A model generated the notes under the pieces. That model searched no databases. It was not told where the DNA came from and saw only the letters and a list, made by a program, of their open reading frames with translations. Position numbers and translations under genes: made by a program. DNA of 64,000 bases, taken from the NCBI RefSeq assembly GCF_004000925.1, contig NZ_BIME01000001.1, forward strand, positions 806,001 to 870,000, given 5' to 3'. This document shows, piece by piece, positions 17,071 to 26,040 of the stretch. How positions within the stretch are numbered: the first letter of the stretch is position 1; each line of letters begins with the position of its first letter. Origin of the DNA: Paenibacillus illinoisensis NBRC 15959 (GTDB taxonomy: Bacteria > Bacillota > Bacilli > Paenibacillales > Paenibacillaceae).

Positions 17071-17826
17071 TCATGTGTTAAAGCTCAGCAGCAGTGACTT
17101 CACTACAAGATACCAACCGTCCACAAGGACAAATAGCAATATCTTAAAAGGTAATGAGATCATGACCGGTGGTAGCATCATCATCCCCATAGCCATGAGT
17201 GTACTTGCAACCACAATGTCTATGACTAGAAACGGAATGAAAATCATGAATCCCATCTGGAATGCTGTCTTTAATTCACTGATTGCATACGCTGGCACCA
17301 TGACAGTGATCGGTATATCTTGATATGTTTCTGGTTTTTCGGTCTGATTATATTTCATAAAAAGCAGTAAATCTTTCTCCCTTGTGTGGGAGAACATAAA
17401 TTTCTTAATGGGATCTTGTGCCTTTTCAAGCGCTTCCGTTTGCGTAATGTCTCCTTTGAGATAAGGCTGAAGAGCTACCTGATTAATGGAAGACAGCGTC
17501 GGTGACATGATAAACAGTGTCAGGAAGAGCGCTAAACCGACAAGCACCTGATTGGGTGGCATTTGTTGTGTCCCCAAGGATGTCCGTATAAAACCGAGAA
17601 CGATAACAATTCGGGTGAAGCTGGTCATTAATACCAGTATTGCAGGCGCTATACTTAACACCGTAATTAACAGTATTATGGACAGAGAACTCGTACTTGG
17701 TGTTCCTCCATCTCCGCTTCCGATTTGGATATCGATGTTCGGTATCGGTTCGGCAAAGGCAACCGTCACAGATGCCAGGCTGATAAGCCCCATCAAACAA
17801 CATGCTAGCCAAATCTTTTTCTTCAT
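17071..17826 (-). CDS. fliP: Flagellar export protein FliP
   Basis: 251-aa core subunit of the export gate. A cleavable signal peptide (about 1-25, ending VAFA) precedes four membrane segments. Family motifs seen are TSFTRIVIVLGFIRTSLGTQ and PPNQVLVGLALFLTLFIMSP near residues 70-110, and GFMIFIPFLVIDIVVASTLM followed by MGMMMLPP near 190-220. The ATG overlaps the fliO stop by 4 nt. Confidence 0.98.
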   Translation of the reverse strand: MKKKIWLACCLMGLISLASVTVAFAEPIPNIDIQIGSGDGGTPSTSSLSIILLITVLSIAPAILVLMTSFTRIVIVLGFIRTSLGTQQMPPNQVLVGLALFLTLFIMSPTLSSINQVALQPYLKGDITQTEALEKAQDPIKKFMFSHTREKDLLLFMKYNQTEKPETYQDIPITVMVPAYAISELKTAFQMGFMIFIPFLVIDIVVASTLMAMGMMMLPPVMISLPFKILLFVLVDGWYLVVKSLLLSFNT

Positions 17827-18365
17827 GAATCCCTCGACCGATCTGTAGTATTGTCTTCTTCCAGGAGCTTGTCCATCTTTTCTTTTCGGTTAGGCATCTG
17901 CCGTAGCTTCGACTCGAATAGCTCGTGAAAAGAGGCTGTATCCTCAAGTTCCATTTCCCTTGGTGGTTCTTGCTTACGGAAGCGGGATGCCAACTTGTTG
18001 ATTAATGGTGAAAGGCTTCCCTGTTGTGAAGAAGCTTCTCTCTCAAATGAATCAACAATTCTCTGTGCCTCTTCCAAATCTGAAATTTTGTCTAGCAATT
18101 GTATATTTTCGCCAACACCGACCAGATAAACATTGCCACCAATTTCTATGATCTGAAGTGACTTGTTCGGCCCCAGCCCCACACCACCCAAAATGCGGAC
18201 TGTGCCACTTCGGAACCACTGCTGATTCCGTTTGTTCAAAAAGCGGAGCAGGTAGACGATAAGGACCAGGATGACGGCCAGGACGACAATCACCCATACA
18301 AGCTGAAAATAATAGTTGGTCCCAATGTCAGCTCCTCCAGGAGTATCACCCTGCGCCATCATCAT
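17823..18365 (-). CDS. fliO: Flagellar export chaperone-like membrane protein FliO (FliZ)
   Basis: 180-aa single-pass protein that helps assemble the FliP ring. One membrane helix (about 22-42, VWVIVVLAVILVLIVYLLRF) precedes a small cytoplasmic domain with GGVGLGPNKSLQIIEIGGNV, the hallmark of FliO. A polar, charged tail of about 80 residues completes it. Three consecutive ATG codons begin the frame; the first, at 18365, has GGGAG 10 bases upstream. In B. subtilis this gene is called fliZ (FliO). Confidence 0.93.
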   Translation of the reverse strand: MMMAQGDTPGGADIGTNYYFQLVWVIVVLAVILVLIVYLLRFLNKRNQQWFRSGTVRILGGVGLGPNKSLQIIEIGGNVYLVGVGENIQLLDKISDLEEAQRIVDSFEREASSQQGSLSPLINKLASRFRKQEPPREMELEDTASFHELFESKLRQMPNRKEKMDKLLEEDNTTDRSRDS

Positions 18366-18370
18366 GTGTC

Positions 18371-18736
18371 TTAAACTCCCAGCGTTTTGCTGATCGCTTC
18401 GATGACCCGGTCAGACTGGAATGGCTTAACGATGAAATCTTTGGCACCAGCCTGAATCGCATCAATTACCATCGCTTGTTGTCCCATAGCTGAACACATA
18501 ATGACTTTAGCGTTCGCATCGATTTTTTTGATTTCTTTCAGTGCTGCAATACCATCCATCTCAGGCATGGTAATATCCATCGTGATCAGATCAGGACGAA
18601 GTTCCTTAAATTTCTCAATTGCTTGTGCTCCATCCTGAGCCTCGCCAACGACCTCATATCCGTTTTTGGACAAAATGTCCCGGATCATCATTCTCATAAA
18701 CGCAGCGTCGTCCACGACTAAAATTCGGTTTGCCAT
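18371..18736 (-). CDS. cheY: Chemotaxis response regulator CheY
   Basis: 121-aa single-domain receiver. Phosphorylated by CheA, it binds FliM to bias the motor, and is dephosphorylated by CheC and FliY. Acidic pocket Asp9/Asp10 (VVDD), phospho-acceptor Asp54 (TMDITMPEMDG), Ser82 and Lys104 (IVKPFQ) are all present. It lies between fliY and fliO, as in B. subtilis. Confidence 0.98.
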   Translation of the reverse strand: MANRILVVDDAAFMRMMIRDILSKNGYEVVGEAQDGAQAIEKFKELRPDLITMDITMPEMDGIAALKEIKKIDANAKVIMCSAMGQQAMVIDAIQAGAKDFIVKPFQSDRVIEAISKTLGV

Positions 18737-18764
18737 CTTGATTCAAGTCCTCCCTAAATTGTGC

Positions 18765-20033
18765 TTATTGTAATTTCTGAATTCGGTCCCATTGGCTTAC
18801 GATATCTATAACACGAACACCAAAGTTTTCATCGATAACGACGACTTCTCCCTTAGCGATCAGTTTGTTATTGACCAAAATATCGACAGGTTCGCCGGCC
18901 AGTTTATCCAGCTCGACAATTGAACCTTGTGAGAGTTCCAATATATCCTTAATTTGCTTCTGGGTCCTTCCTAATTCTACGGTGACTTTAAGGGGAATGT
19001 CCATCAATAAATTCAAATTATTTTCGTCCACCTGACCGTAAGCCCCATTTTGCAAATTGGCGAACTGGACGGGTTGTACATTCACATTCCTGTTTGGCAT
19101 ACCGCCGTAGTGTTGTGGTGCACCATACGGTTGCTGTGGTGGCATCCCGTAAGGCTGTTGTGGCGGCATTCCTTGCGGCATACCCATTGGTGCCTGTCCA
19201 TAACCATTATAGTCTGGAGCAGGCTGTTGAGGCGCCTGTGGAGGCATTTGCTGTTGAACCGGTGGTTGCTCCGGCGTCACAGGTGGAGCTGCCGCCGCTG
19301 GTGCTGCATGCGATGGTGTTGTCACAGGTGCATTAGCCGTTGATTCTTGTGCTCCGCCGATCAACATATCCACCATGTGTTTGGCGAAATCAACAGGCAA
19401 AAGCTGCATCAGATTGGAGTCAATCAGATCACCAATCAGGAGGCGAAACGATACTTGAATCAACGTTTCGTCATGCGGCAGACTGCTTACACCCTCGCCA
19501 CTTTCCATATTGAGAATATCAATGCCTGGCGGAGAGATATTCACAAATCGGTTGAAAATCGTAGACATAGAGGTTGCTGATGAACCCATCATTTGGTTCA
19601 TTGCTTCCTGTACTGCACTAATATGGATCTCATTCAGCTCTTCATCCGCAGGATTGCCTTCGCCTCCAAGCATCAGATCAGCAATTACTTGTGCATCGCG
19701 CTTTTTGATAACTAGTGAATTGATCCCTTCAAATCCATCCACATAATTGACATGTACTGCAACATGTGGCTTGGGAAACGCTTCTTCGAATTGCGAACGG
19801 CTGATAATGGATACCTTCGGTGTTGTAATATCTACTTTTAATCCCAATAGCGTGGACAGTGCTGTCGCTGCGCTACCAAACGTAATATTACCGATCTCCC
19901 CCAATGCATCTTGTTCCAGCTCAGTCAGAAAATCATCAACTGTTTTTTCAGCAGGTTCCGTGCTACCCATCGATTCGGATTGCCGGAGCAAAGCATCGAT
20001 TTCTTCCTGGGACAAATAATCCTTACTCGTCAA
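18765..20033 (-). CDS. fliY: Motor switch phosphatase FliY (FliN-type)
   Basis: 422-aa switch protein joining a CheC-type CheY-P phosphatase to a FliN/SpoA domain in the C ring. Residues 6-17 (LSQEEIDALLRQ) match the FliM/FliY CheY-P binding helix. Two CheC motifs follow (ALGEIGNITFGSAATALSTL and HISAVQEAMNQMMGSSATSM). A Pro/Gln/Gly-rich linker (about 230-325) contains tandem MPPQQPYG units. The SpoA domain (about 345-420) ends VVIDENFGVRVIDIVSQWDR. Start: TTG at 20033, overlapping the end of fliM, eight bases after AAGGAG. The linker makes it longer than the B. subtilis protein. Confidence 0.96.
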   Translation of the reverse strand: MTSKDYLSQEEIDALLRQSESMGSTEPAEKTVDDFLTELEQDALGEIGNITFGSAATALSTLLGLKVDITTPKVSIISRSQFEEAFPKPHVAVHVNYVDGFEGINSLVIKKRDAQVIADLMLGGEGNPADEELNEIHISAVQEAMNQMMGSSATSMSTIFNRFVNISPPGIDILNMESGEGVSSLPHDETLIQVSFRLLIGDLIDSNLMQLLPVDFAKHMVDMLIGGAQESTANAPVTTPSHAAPAAAAPPVTPEQPPVQQQMPPQAPQQPAPDYNGYGQAPMGMPQGMPPQQPYGMPPQQPYGAPQHYGGMPNRNVNVQPVQFANLQNGAYGQVDENNLNLLMDIPLKVTVELGRTQKQIKDILELSQGSIVELDKLAGEPVDILVNNKLIAKGEVVVIDENFGVRVIDIVSQWDRIQKLQ

Positions 20034-21021
20034 ATTCTTCAACTCCTTCGGTGACAATCTTATCTATTTGTACAGCCACACGGTCTTTTATCGTTCCCGG
20101 ACTGCCCATATACTTCAACCTGTCGCCCACTTTGATGGATAATCCCTCATCAACCGGTTTGTTCAACGTAATGACATCGCCGACCGAAAGACCAAGGAAT
20201 TCCGAGATCGAAATTCTGGATTCACCCAGTTCCGCAACAACTGGCAATTTGGCTTTGTTCACACGTTCTCTAAGGGCATCGTATTCTTCCGGCGCTCTTG
20301 TTTTCTTCTCTGAAACAAACCACTGATGTGTCGACAGCCTTGACATAATAGGTTCAAGAACGACATGCGGGATACACAAATTGATCATGCCCGTAGTGTC
20401 ACCGATTTTGGTGCTCAGCGAGATCAAGGCAATCGTTTCGTTGGGTGATACGATCTGCATAAACTGTGGATTCGTCTCCAGTGCTTCCATTCTCGGCGAT
20501 ATGTCGAGCACTGTTTTCCAAGCTTCCTGCAAACTTTCGAACGCTCGGCTAAAGATCCGCTCCATAATTGTCGTTTCTATTTCAGTCATTGAAGCTATTT
20601 TAGTCGGCGCACTTCCCGTACCACCCAGCAATCGATCCAACATCGCATAACCAACATTGGGGTGGACCTCCAGCACCATTCGTCCTTGCAACGGTTCTGC
20701 TTCAAATATGTTTAATATCGTCATTTTAGGGATTGAACGAATAAATTCATCATAAGGCAACTGTTCGACCTGAACGACGTTAATTTGAACGAATGTCCGT
20801 AATTGGGCTGAAAAATAAGTGGTGAGAAAGCGTGCAAAGTTCTCGTGAATTCGAGTCAAACTTCGGATATGATCTTTGGAAAAGCGAACCGCCCGTTTAA
20901 AATCATACGATCTAATTTTTTTCTGAGTTTCTTCCTTTTTTAATTCCTCGGCATCCATCTCACCTGAGGAAAGTGCTGCTAATAGGGCATCAATCTCATT
21001 TTGTGATAATACATCCACCAT
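20023..21021 (-). CDS. fliM: Flagellar motor switch protein FliM
   Basis: 332-aa C-ring protein that binds CheY-P. The N-terminal CheY-P binding helix (LSQNEIDALLAAL, residues 5-17) is intact. The CheC-like middle domain has the KMTILNIFEAEPLQGRMVLE and GYAMLDRLLGG segments, and a C-terminal SpoA domain completes the chain (about 250-325). It lies downstream of fliL and overlaps fliY by 11 nt. Confidence 0.98.
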   Translation of the reverse strand: MVDVLSQNEIDALLAALSSGEMDAEELKKEETQKKIRSYDFKRAVRFSKDHIRSLTRIHENFARFLTTYFSAQLRTFVQINVVQVEQLPYDEFIRSIPKMTILNIFEAEPLQGRMVLEVHPNVGYAMLDRLLGGTGSAPTKIASMTEIETTIMERIFSRAFESLQEAWKTVLDISPRMEALETNPQFMQIVSPNETIALISLSTKIGDTTGMINLCIPHVVLEPIMSRLSTHQWFVSEKKTRAPEEYDALRERVNKAKLPVVAELGESRISISEFLGLSVGDVITLNKPVDEGLSIKVGDRLKYMGSPGTIKDRVAVQIDKIVTEGVEEFDE

Positions 21022-21060
21022 GTTCTCACCCCCTTACCGTTTTACAGCGTGCTCTGTTCA

Positions 21061-21522
21061 TTACATTGATGCCATCAAAAAATAAGTAAAGTTCGTGCTG
21101 CTCAGCTTCGGTTCAGGCAATGCTTCATTGATCAGTTTCGTCAGTTTTTCATTAAACTGAGAACGTCCCTTGGCTGTTTTTAACTCTTCTGGCTGTGCAT
21201 CCGCAAAAGTCTGAACAATAATTGGTTTTACGGTAATTTCTTTAATTTTCTCGAAATCTTCTTTTGCTGTAGCGTCAGCCATTTTAAAAGCCAGGTTGAC
21301 TTGTACAATGTGATTGGTGTCTGCCAAATTGGTTTTGATGTCGGTAATCTCGGAAGTAACCTCGACAATTTCATCGGCAGTCATCTTTTTGACTTCAGCA
21401 GCCGAAGCTACGTCTGTTTCAGCTTTGTTACCCGTCTGTCCTTGCATAAATACAAACACAACCACCACAATGAGTGTTATGGCAAGCAAAATCGTTGCCA
21501 GCCAAGGCATCATCTTTTTCAT
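21061..21522 (-). CDS. fliL: Flagellar basal body-associated protein FliL
   Basis: 153-aa single-pass membrane protein (helix about 6-27) that surrounds or supports stator units. The extracytoplasmic domain has the family core including NHIVQVNLAFKM and the near-C-terminal LTKLINEALPEPKLSSTNFT region. Its start overlaps the swrD stop as TGATG. motA/motB are not in this window. Confidence 0.94.
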   Translation of the reverse strand: MKKMMPWLATILLAITLIVVVVFVFMQGQTGNKAETDVASAAEVKKMTADEIVEVTSEITDIKTNLADTNHIVQVNLAFKMADATAKEDFEKIKEITVKPIIVQTFADAQPEELKTAKGRSQFNEKLTKLINEALPEPKLSSTNFTYFLMASM

Positions 21523-21743
21523 CAGGATTCCTCCGTTTGCTGCACTTTAATAGTGGCTGCCTGAACCCCGATTTCACGGTTGTAATCTTTGATTTTGGAA
21601 ATGACTTCATCTGCCTTTTCAAGGACAATCAGTCTCTTACCAGTTACCAGAGTAATATACGTATCCGGCGTTTCTTCTACAATCTCTACCATCAGCGCAT
21701 TTAACCACATGGGAGAACCATTTAACCGCGTTACCGAAATCAT
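21522..21743 (-). CDS. swrD: SwrD / FlbD family motility protein
   Basis: 73-aa protein of the FlbD family. The N-terminal MISVTRLNGSPMWLNALMVE and following TPDTYITLVTGKRLIV match the family well. In B. subtilis the gene at the same place (swrD, formerly ylzI) raises motor power for swarming. Start: ATG at 21743 with GAGGGGG upstream. A longer frame adds 16 residues lacking family similarity and is rejected. Confidence 0.93.
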   Translation of the reverse strand: MISVTRLNGSPMWLNALMVEIVEETPDTYITLVTGKRLIVLEKADEVISKIKDYNREIGVQAATIKVQQTEES

Positions 21744-21811
21744 GCTAAGCCCCCTCTCGATCAATGTGGAGGAGCGAGCTCCTCCACGCATTAAAACTTT
21801 CTAATCAGCTA

Positions 21812-22627
21812 TTAACGTTTCAGGTTAACAACTTCCTGAAGCACTTCATCAGATGTTGTGATGATCCGTGAGTTCGCCTGGAAACCACGTTGAGCGACGA
21901 TCATCTCTGTAAACTCACCTGTCAAATCCACATTGGACATTTCCAGTTGGCCTGCAATAACCGCGCCTGTTCCAAATTCGGTGCTGTTCGCTGTTACAAT
22001 TTCGAATTCGCCATCAGCATTGGCATTTGCAGTAATGCGGTACAAGTTACCACCGATCTTTTCCAGACCTTCCGGGTTGGTTACTTTACCGATCCCCAGT
22101 TGTGCACCAGCTTCAGTTGTACCATCATCCATCGTTTGGTTGATGATTCCATCTTGACCAATGGTGAACGAAACTACGGTATCATCCAGAGTGATTGGCT
22201 CGCCACCACTGTCCACAACGAACAAACCGTCTGAAGTTACAAGGTTACGGTTAGCATCCACATGGAAATCTCCTGCACGAGTCAAGAAAGGAACTTCTTG
22301 CTCTCCGCCAAGTGTTACTAGGAAGAAACCATCACCGTTAAGACGCAAGTCGGTTGGATTGTTCGTGGTCATTGGACTTCCCGCTAGATGCAGCGTATCA
22401 ATCGAACCAACGGATACACCCAATCCGATTTGTTTTGCATTCACACCACCGTTTTCATCTCCTGGCGCTGTTACTCCCGCCGTTGTTTGGCTCATAATAT
22501 CTTTGAACATAACCCGACTTCCTTTGAAGCCAACGGTGTTTACGTTTGCGATATTATTACCAATGACATCTAGTTTGGTTTGAAAACCCCGCATCCCGGA
22601 AACGCCAGAGTACATCGATTTCAACAT
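21812..22627 (-). CDS. flgE: Flagellar hook protein FlgE (often annotated FlgG)
   Basis: 271-aa axial protein of the FlgE/F/G family. The N-terminal rod-type motif (SGVSGMRGFQTKLDVIGNNI then ANVNTVGFKGSR), the central DLRLNGDGFFLV and LTRAGDFHVDANRNLV, and the C-terminal VDLTGEFTEMIVAQRGFQAN are clear. In B. subtilis the equivalent short protein between flgD and swrD forms the hook; it was once called FlgG. I assign the hook by position. A rod FlgG role cannot be excluded from sequence alone. ATG start with GGGAGG upstream. Confidence 0.9.
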   Translation of the reverse strand: MLKSMYSGVSGMRGFQTKLDVIGNNIANVNTVGFKGSRVMFKDIMSQTTAGVTAPGDENGGVNAKQIGLGVSVGSIDTLHLAGSPMTTNNPTDLRLNGDGFFLVTLGGEQEVPFLTRAGDFHVDANRNLVTSDGLFVVDSGGEPITLDDTVVSFTIGQDGIINQTMDDGTTEAGAQLGIGKVTNPEGLEKIGGNLYRITANANADGEFEIVTANSTEFGTGAVIAGQLEMSNVDLTGEFTEMIVAQRGFQANSRIITTSDEVLQEVVNLKR

Positions 22628-22658
22628 GATTATAAATCCTCCCAGCCTTAATTTGGTT

Positions 22659-22708
22659 ACCGCATCAGTCGGTCAGCGGTGTTCCGGCTCCCGAGAAGGG
22701 CCAGCCGG
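22659..22708 (-). repeat. Two tandem hairpins upstream of the hook gene
   Basis: Directly after the preceding gene's stop codon (22709), the minus strand forms CCGGCT...AGCCGG (22684-22708). A second hairpin ACCGC...GCGGT (22659-22680) follows, about 30 nt before the flgE start. There is no T-tract, so read-through with 5' stabilisation of the hook mRNA is more likely than termination. Confidence 0.55.
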
Positions 22709-23092
22709 TTAAGATATGATTACTGCACTATCGATTTGTGTAAACACGTTATCCTTCATGCTTTCGCTATCCATAGCTGTGACTACAGTACGATTCTTGA
22801 CATTGACGATAAAAGCCATATCCTGCATCAGGATCAGAGATTCTTTAGCACCTTTGGCCGCAGCCTTGTCCAGTGCCGTTCCAATCTGCTGCATCTGCTC
22901 ACTTTTCAGCTCAATTCCACGCTGTTCCAATCTTTTGGCTGCATGGTTGCTTAGCTTAAGGAGATTATCCTCTAGCACTTGGGCAAAAGGTCTTTCTGGA
23001 GTGATTGCTGCTTCACTCTGTTTAGTGCGATTAAGCAAGTTCGGTGTTACTGGGCCTGTATATAGTTGTCCTACCGTTATTCGTTCACTCAT
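22709..23092 (-). CDS. Flagellar operon protein, TIGR02530-like
   Basis: 127-aa soluble protein found between flgD and flgE in many Firmicute flagellar operons. The core segment (FAQVLEDNLLKLSNHAAKRL then EQRGIELKSEQM...GAKESLILMQDMAFIVNVKN) matches the small flagellar-operon family as I know it. The role is not defined, but position suggests hook assembly or a hook-substrate chaperone-like role. Its ATG overlaps the flgD stop (ATGA). Confidence 0.85.
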   Translation of the reverse strand: MSERITVGQLYTGPVTPNLLNRTKQSEAAITPERPFAQVLEDNLLKLSNHAAKRLEQRGIELKSEQMQQIGTALDKAAAKGAKESLILMQDMAFIVNVKNRTVVTAMDSESMKDNVFTQIDSAVIIS

Positions 23093-23631
23093 AACGTGTT
23101 CCCACTATCTTGACCTGATGTTTTAGCTTCCTCGCTTTCGCTCACTGGTGTTGAACCATCAACAGTACTCTGATCTTGGGATGCTTCTTCCTCGATTGGA
23201 GCGGGATTCGAAACCTGGATAATTTCATTCAGCTCGATTTCGTCTTCGCCCACTTTAGCGTACTGTACACCATCCCGTACGATGATCGAATCAACAATTC
23301 CCTGACGAAGCGTTCCGCTGTCTTCTTTATTAGAAGAAAGCCAGCTTATTTCCCGTCCGATCATGCTTGAAACCGCACCAAGAGACTGATTCAGCGTTTT
23401 GAGCTGCGACGAAATGTTAACAAGCTGTTCAACCGAACTGAACTGTGCCATTTGAGCAATAAATTCCTTATCCTCCATAGGCTGCATCGGATCCTGGTTT
23501 TGAAGTTGGGTGATTAGTATTTTGAGAAACTGATCCTTCCCTAACTCCTTGGTAGCTGCACTAGTTGTTGCCGTGTTCGAAGCCGAGTAGTTCGGCCATG
23601 TATTATTGGTAGAAACAATTTCAGTAGCCAA
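23089..23631 (-). CDS. flgD: Hook assembly scaffold (hook cap) FlgD
   Basis: About 180 aa. FlgD caps the growing hook. The conserved N-terminal motif (LGKDQFLKILITQLQNQDPM followed by QPMEDKEFIAQMAQFSSVEQ) is intact. The C-terminal half is a short, acidic Ser/Thr-rich tail and lacks the long Ig-like/FlgD tudor domains of enteric proteins. That is common in Bacilli. Start: TTG at 23631, six bases after GAGGTG. The GTG at 23640 overlaps that site and is less likely. Confidence 0.94.
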   Translation of the reverse strand: MATEIVSTNNTWPNYSASNTATTSAATKELGKDQFLKILITQLQNQDPMQPMEDKEFIAQMAQFSSVEQLVNISSQLKTLNQSLGAVSSMIGREISWLSSNKEDSGTLRQGIVDSIIVRDGVQYAKVGEDEIELNEIIQVSNPAPIEEEASQDQSTVDGSTPVSESEEAKTSGQDSGNTL

Positions 23632-23651
23632 TATTTTCACCTCATTTCTAG

Positions 23652-25022
23652 TTAAGCTTTAGCAGTAAACGAGCCTCCCTGGAAGTCGTTTCCTTCCTCA
23701 TTTTCACTGCGCCAATTCCTCAGTTCTTCCTGAAGGTTTGCCGTAGTTATTGCATCATCTGTTTGCTCTTCACGTTCCCGTGAACGGCGCTGATCCTGCG
23801 AGTTATTTCCTTGCTGGCGTCCGCCGTCATGATACATCTCAGAACCTAGGGAGCTGCTCTGAGTGACTTCGATTCTCTCCACTTGTATACCTTGGGATTG
23901 AAGCGAGGTACGAAGCTGTGTCATTTGCTGTTCAAGCATATCCTTCGCCATCGCATGTTCAGTCATGAAGCGTGCAACCAATTGTCCGTTCTGCAAGGTA
24001 ATCTGTACATCCAGCTTACCCAGATGTTCTGGTCGAAGTGAGATCGTAGCTTCTGAAAAGCCTTTTTGCTGCACGATATCCAGCTTATTCACCACAAATT
24101 GCGTCATTTCCTTTGCAAACTGTGATGCCTGCATTACAGGTTCAGCTGGCTTAGCTACCGCTGTGCCCGAAGTACGCATGGATAACTCACCGGCTGTAAT
24201 CACCTTCGAATGATCCATTTCTCCACCTTCACTTGCAGTCGACGAAGTGTTCACATCTGTTTCACCTATCACTTTAAGCTCTTTGGTAGAAGACGAAATT
24301 GCAGTCAATTCTTTCTCCGTAGATGGAGTAGCTTTGGTTTGTACACCTTGATCTTTTAATGAATCCATGGAATCAATGATAGTTTTAAGTTCTGTCCATC
24401 CTTTATTGCTGCTCAGATCAACTCCAGCCTCCTGCAGCTGATTCTGGAGGGTTTGAAGCAACTGCTTAAACTCAGCTGTATTTTTGGCTATAGGACTATC
24501 TGGTTCAGTCATGCTTGCAACCAACTGAGTAAGTACATCCTGCAGCACAAAGCGAACTGCAGCCGGGTGTTCAGTAAGATCCATCACCGCAGTAGCGTTA
24601 ACGTTTGTTTGCACATTTACTGTTCCATCCGCTTTTTCGGTTTCAACGGAAGCACCGTTTAATTGGGCATACAGCTGTTGAATCATATTTTGCAATTCTG
24701 CCAGTAATGTCGGGTCATTTTCCAAAACTTCATCTAACGAATCCAAGTCACCAAACAACGAGTCCAGAACAGCTGTAAGAGACGTTTCTTCCCCTTCTTC
24801 ACTAGTTGCAAGGGCTATAGCTAACGGATTTACAGTTAAACCCCCAGCAGTAGCCGAGTTGTTTTCTTCCGAAGTGGTACTATTCAATGACTGTGCCAGT
24901 GTTTGCAAAAAACCACCATCGGTCCCTGTAACCCCACCTTTAGATTGCGTTCCAGACGAAGTTTGTGCTGCTCCTGTTGTCTTTGAAGTGGATACTGAGG
25001 TCATTTGGTATACGATTGACAT
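23652..25022 (-). CDS. fliK: Flagellar hook-length control protein FliK
   Basis: 456-aa exported ruler that measures the hook and triggers the FlhB switch. The N-terminal two thirds are Ser/Thr/Gln/Glu-rich and poorly structured. The C-terminal Flg_hook domain (about 320-400) has FSEATISLRPEHLGKLDVQI and LRTSLQSQGIQVERIEV. A polar tail follows. Start: ATG at 25022 behind AAAGGAGGTG; the GTG of that site is not used. A second protein with this domain type is encoded at 47874-49928. Confidence 0.94.
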   Translation of the reverse strand: MSIVYQMTSVSTSKTTGAAQTSSGTQSKGGVTGTDGGFLQTLAQSLNSTTSEENNSATAGGLTVNPLAIALATSEEGEETSLTAVLDSLFGDLDSLDEVLENDPTLLAELQNMIQQLYAQLNGASVETEKADGTVNVQTNVNATAVMDLTEHPAAVRFVLQDVLTQLVASMTEPDSPIAKNTAEFKQLLQTLQNQLQEAGVDLSSNKGWTELKTIIDSMDSLKDQGVQTKATPSTEKELTAISSSTKELKVIGETDVNTSSTASEGGEMDHSKVITAGELSMRTSGTAVAKPAEPVMQASQFAKEMTQFVVNKLDIVQQKGFSEATISLRPEHLGKLDVQITLQNGQLVARFMTEHAMAKDMLEQQMTQLRTSLQSQGIQVERIEVTQSSSLGSEMYHDGGRQQGNNSQDQRRSREREEQTDDAITTANLQEELRNWRSENEEGNDFQGGSFTAKA

Positions 25023-25057
25023 TTGTTTCACCTCCTTTCGGATTAAGAGCGTTCTAC

Positions 25058-25996
25058 CTACTTATTTCCCATTAACCGGTTTAAGATTTTCGCTGTTTCA
25101 GCTGAATTCTCTGTAGACATATTCTCAAGTAATTGTGAGCGTGTAGCATCGTCTACCGAGTTTAAAATGGTCAATGTTTTATCTGGACTGAGTTTATACG
25201 TCTCTAGCAGCAATTTTGCTCCGCTTGAGGCTGACATCGAAGAGAACGTTTGGCTGAGCTGGGTTTTGTCCAGGTTTTTCGAATTGGTAGTTGATGTTGT
25301 TGTAGTTGCTGCCGTTTCTTTCTTCAATCTGGATTGCAGCGCATCCAGTGCCAGATCTCCGGAAGGTTTTGCATCCTTCATCATCATCGTGACATCTGCC
25401 GCCGTTTTCGGATCCATTTTCTCCAACACTTTCGTACGGGCAGTCGACTGCATCGCACTCAGAAGAAGCACCATTTCTTCATTGGTCATGTTCTGTAAAA
25501 TCGGTGCCGCTTTGCTTGGACTCATGTCTGCGTACATTTTGGCCAAATCCTTAATCTGCTTCTGATAATCAGATTCGGTCTCCGGAACTTCGGCAGCCGC
25601 CGTTTCCGCCGCTTTTTCTGCTTCATCCAATTTCGCTTGAAGATCGCTTGCTTTTTTTGCTTCTGCCGTAGTAGCCTCTTTTGCTGCCTGTAGCTCTGTT
25701 TCTTTAGCTGCTACTTGAGACTTCAACTTTTCGATTGTTGCTTCAGCACTCTCAACTTGCTTTTCGCTTTCGTCCAGCTTTTCTTTTTCAGGATCCAGAA
25801 CAGGATCAGGGACCCAATTCTTGACTACCGGAATTTTGTTAGCTAGCTCAAGCATGTTATTGCGAATATCCACATTAAATAAGGTCAGCAGTACACCGAG
25901 CAACACTACGGTGAAGACAATCGGGATTGAAATCATCAGAAACTTTTCCCAACCGCCACCTGACTCTTTCTCGATATCTGTGTCTTTAACAGCCAT
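25058..25996 (-). CDS. MotE/YlxF-like protein with MgtE-N domain
   Basis: 312-aa membrane-anchored protein. One helix (about 19-41) is followed by a long coiled coil (about 70-135). Two MgtE-N type repeats follow: KMYADMSPSKAAPILQNMTN near 150-220 and TFSSMSASSGAKLLLETYKL near 245-310. It occupies the place of B. subtilis ylxF between fliJ and fliK. Similar MotE proteins in proteobacteria chaperone MotC, but whether that function applies here is unknown. ATG start with GAAGGAGG. Confidence 0.85.
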   Translation of the reverse strand: MAVKDTDIEKESGGGWEKFLMISIPIVFTVVLLGVLLTLFNVDIRNNMLELANKIPVVKNWVPDPVLDPEKEKLDESEKQVESAEATIEKLKSQVAAKETELQAAKEATTAEAKKASDLQAKLDEAEKAAETAAAEVPETESDYQKQIKDLAKMYADMSPSKAAPILQNMTNEEMVLLLSAMQSTARTKVLEKMDPKTAADVTMMMKDAKPSGDLALDALQSRLKKETAATTTTSTTNSKNLDKTQLSQTFSSMSASSGAKLLLETYKLSPDKTLTILNSVDDATRSQLLENMSTENSAETAKILNRLMGNK

Positions 25997-26040
25997 TATT
26001 TCATTCCTCCTTCACGAGACAACTTCGCTTGCGAAGCCCA

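Noticed and set aside
21744..21791. N-terminal extension of SwrD
   Set aside because: The 16 extra residues are not part of the FlbD family and the GAGGGGG site fits the inner ATG.
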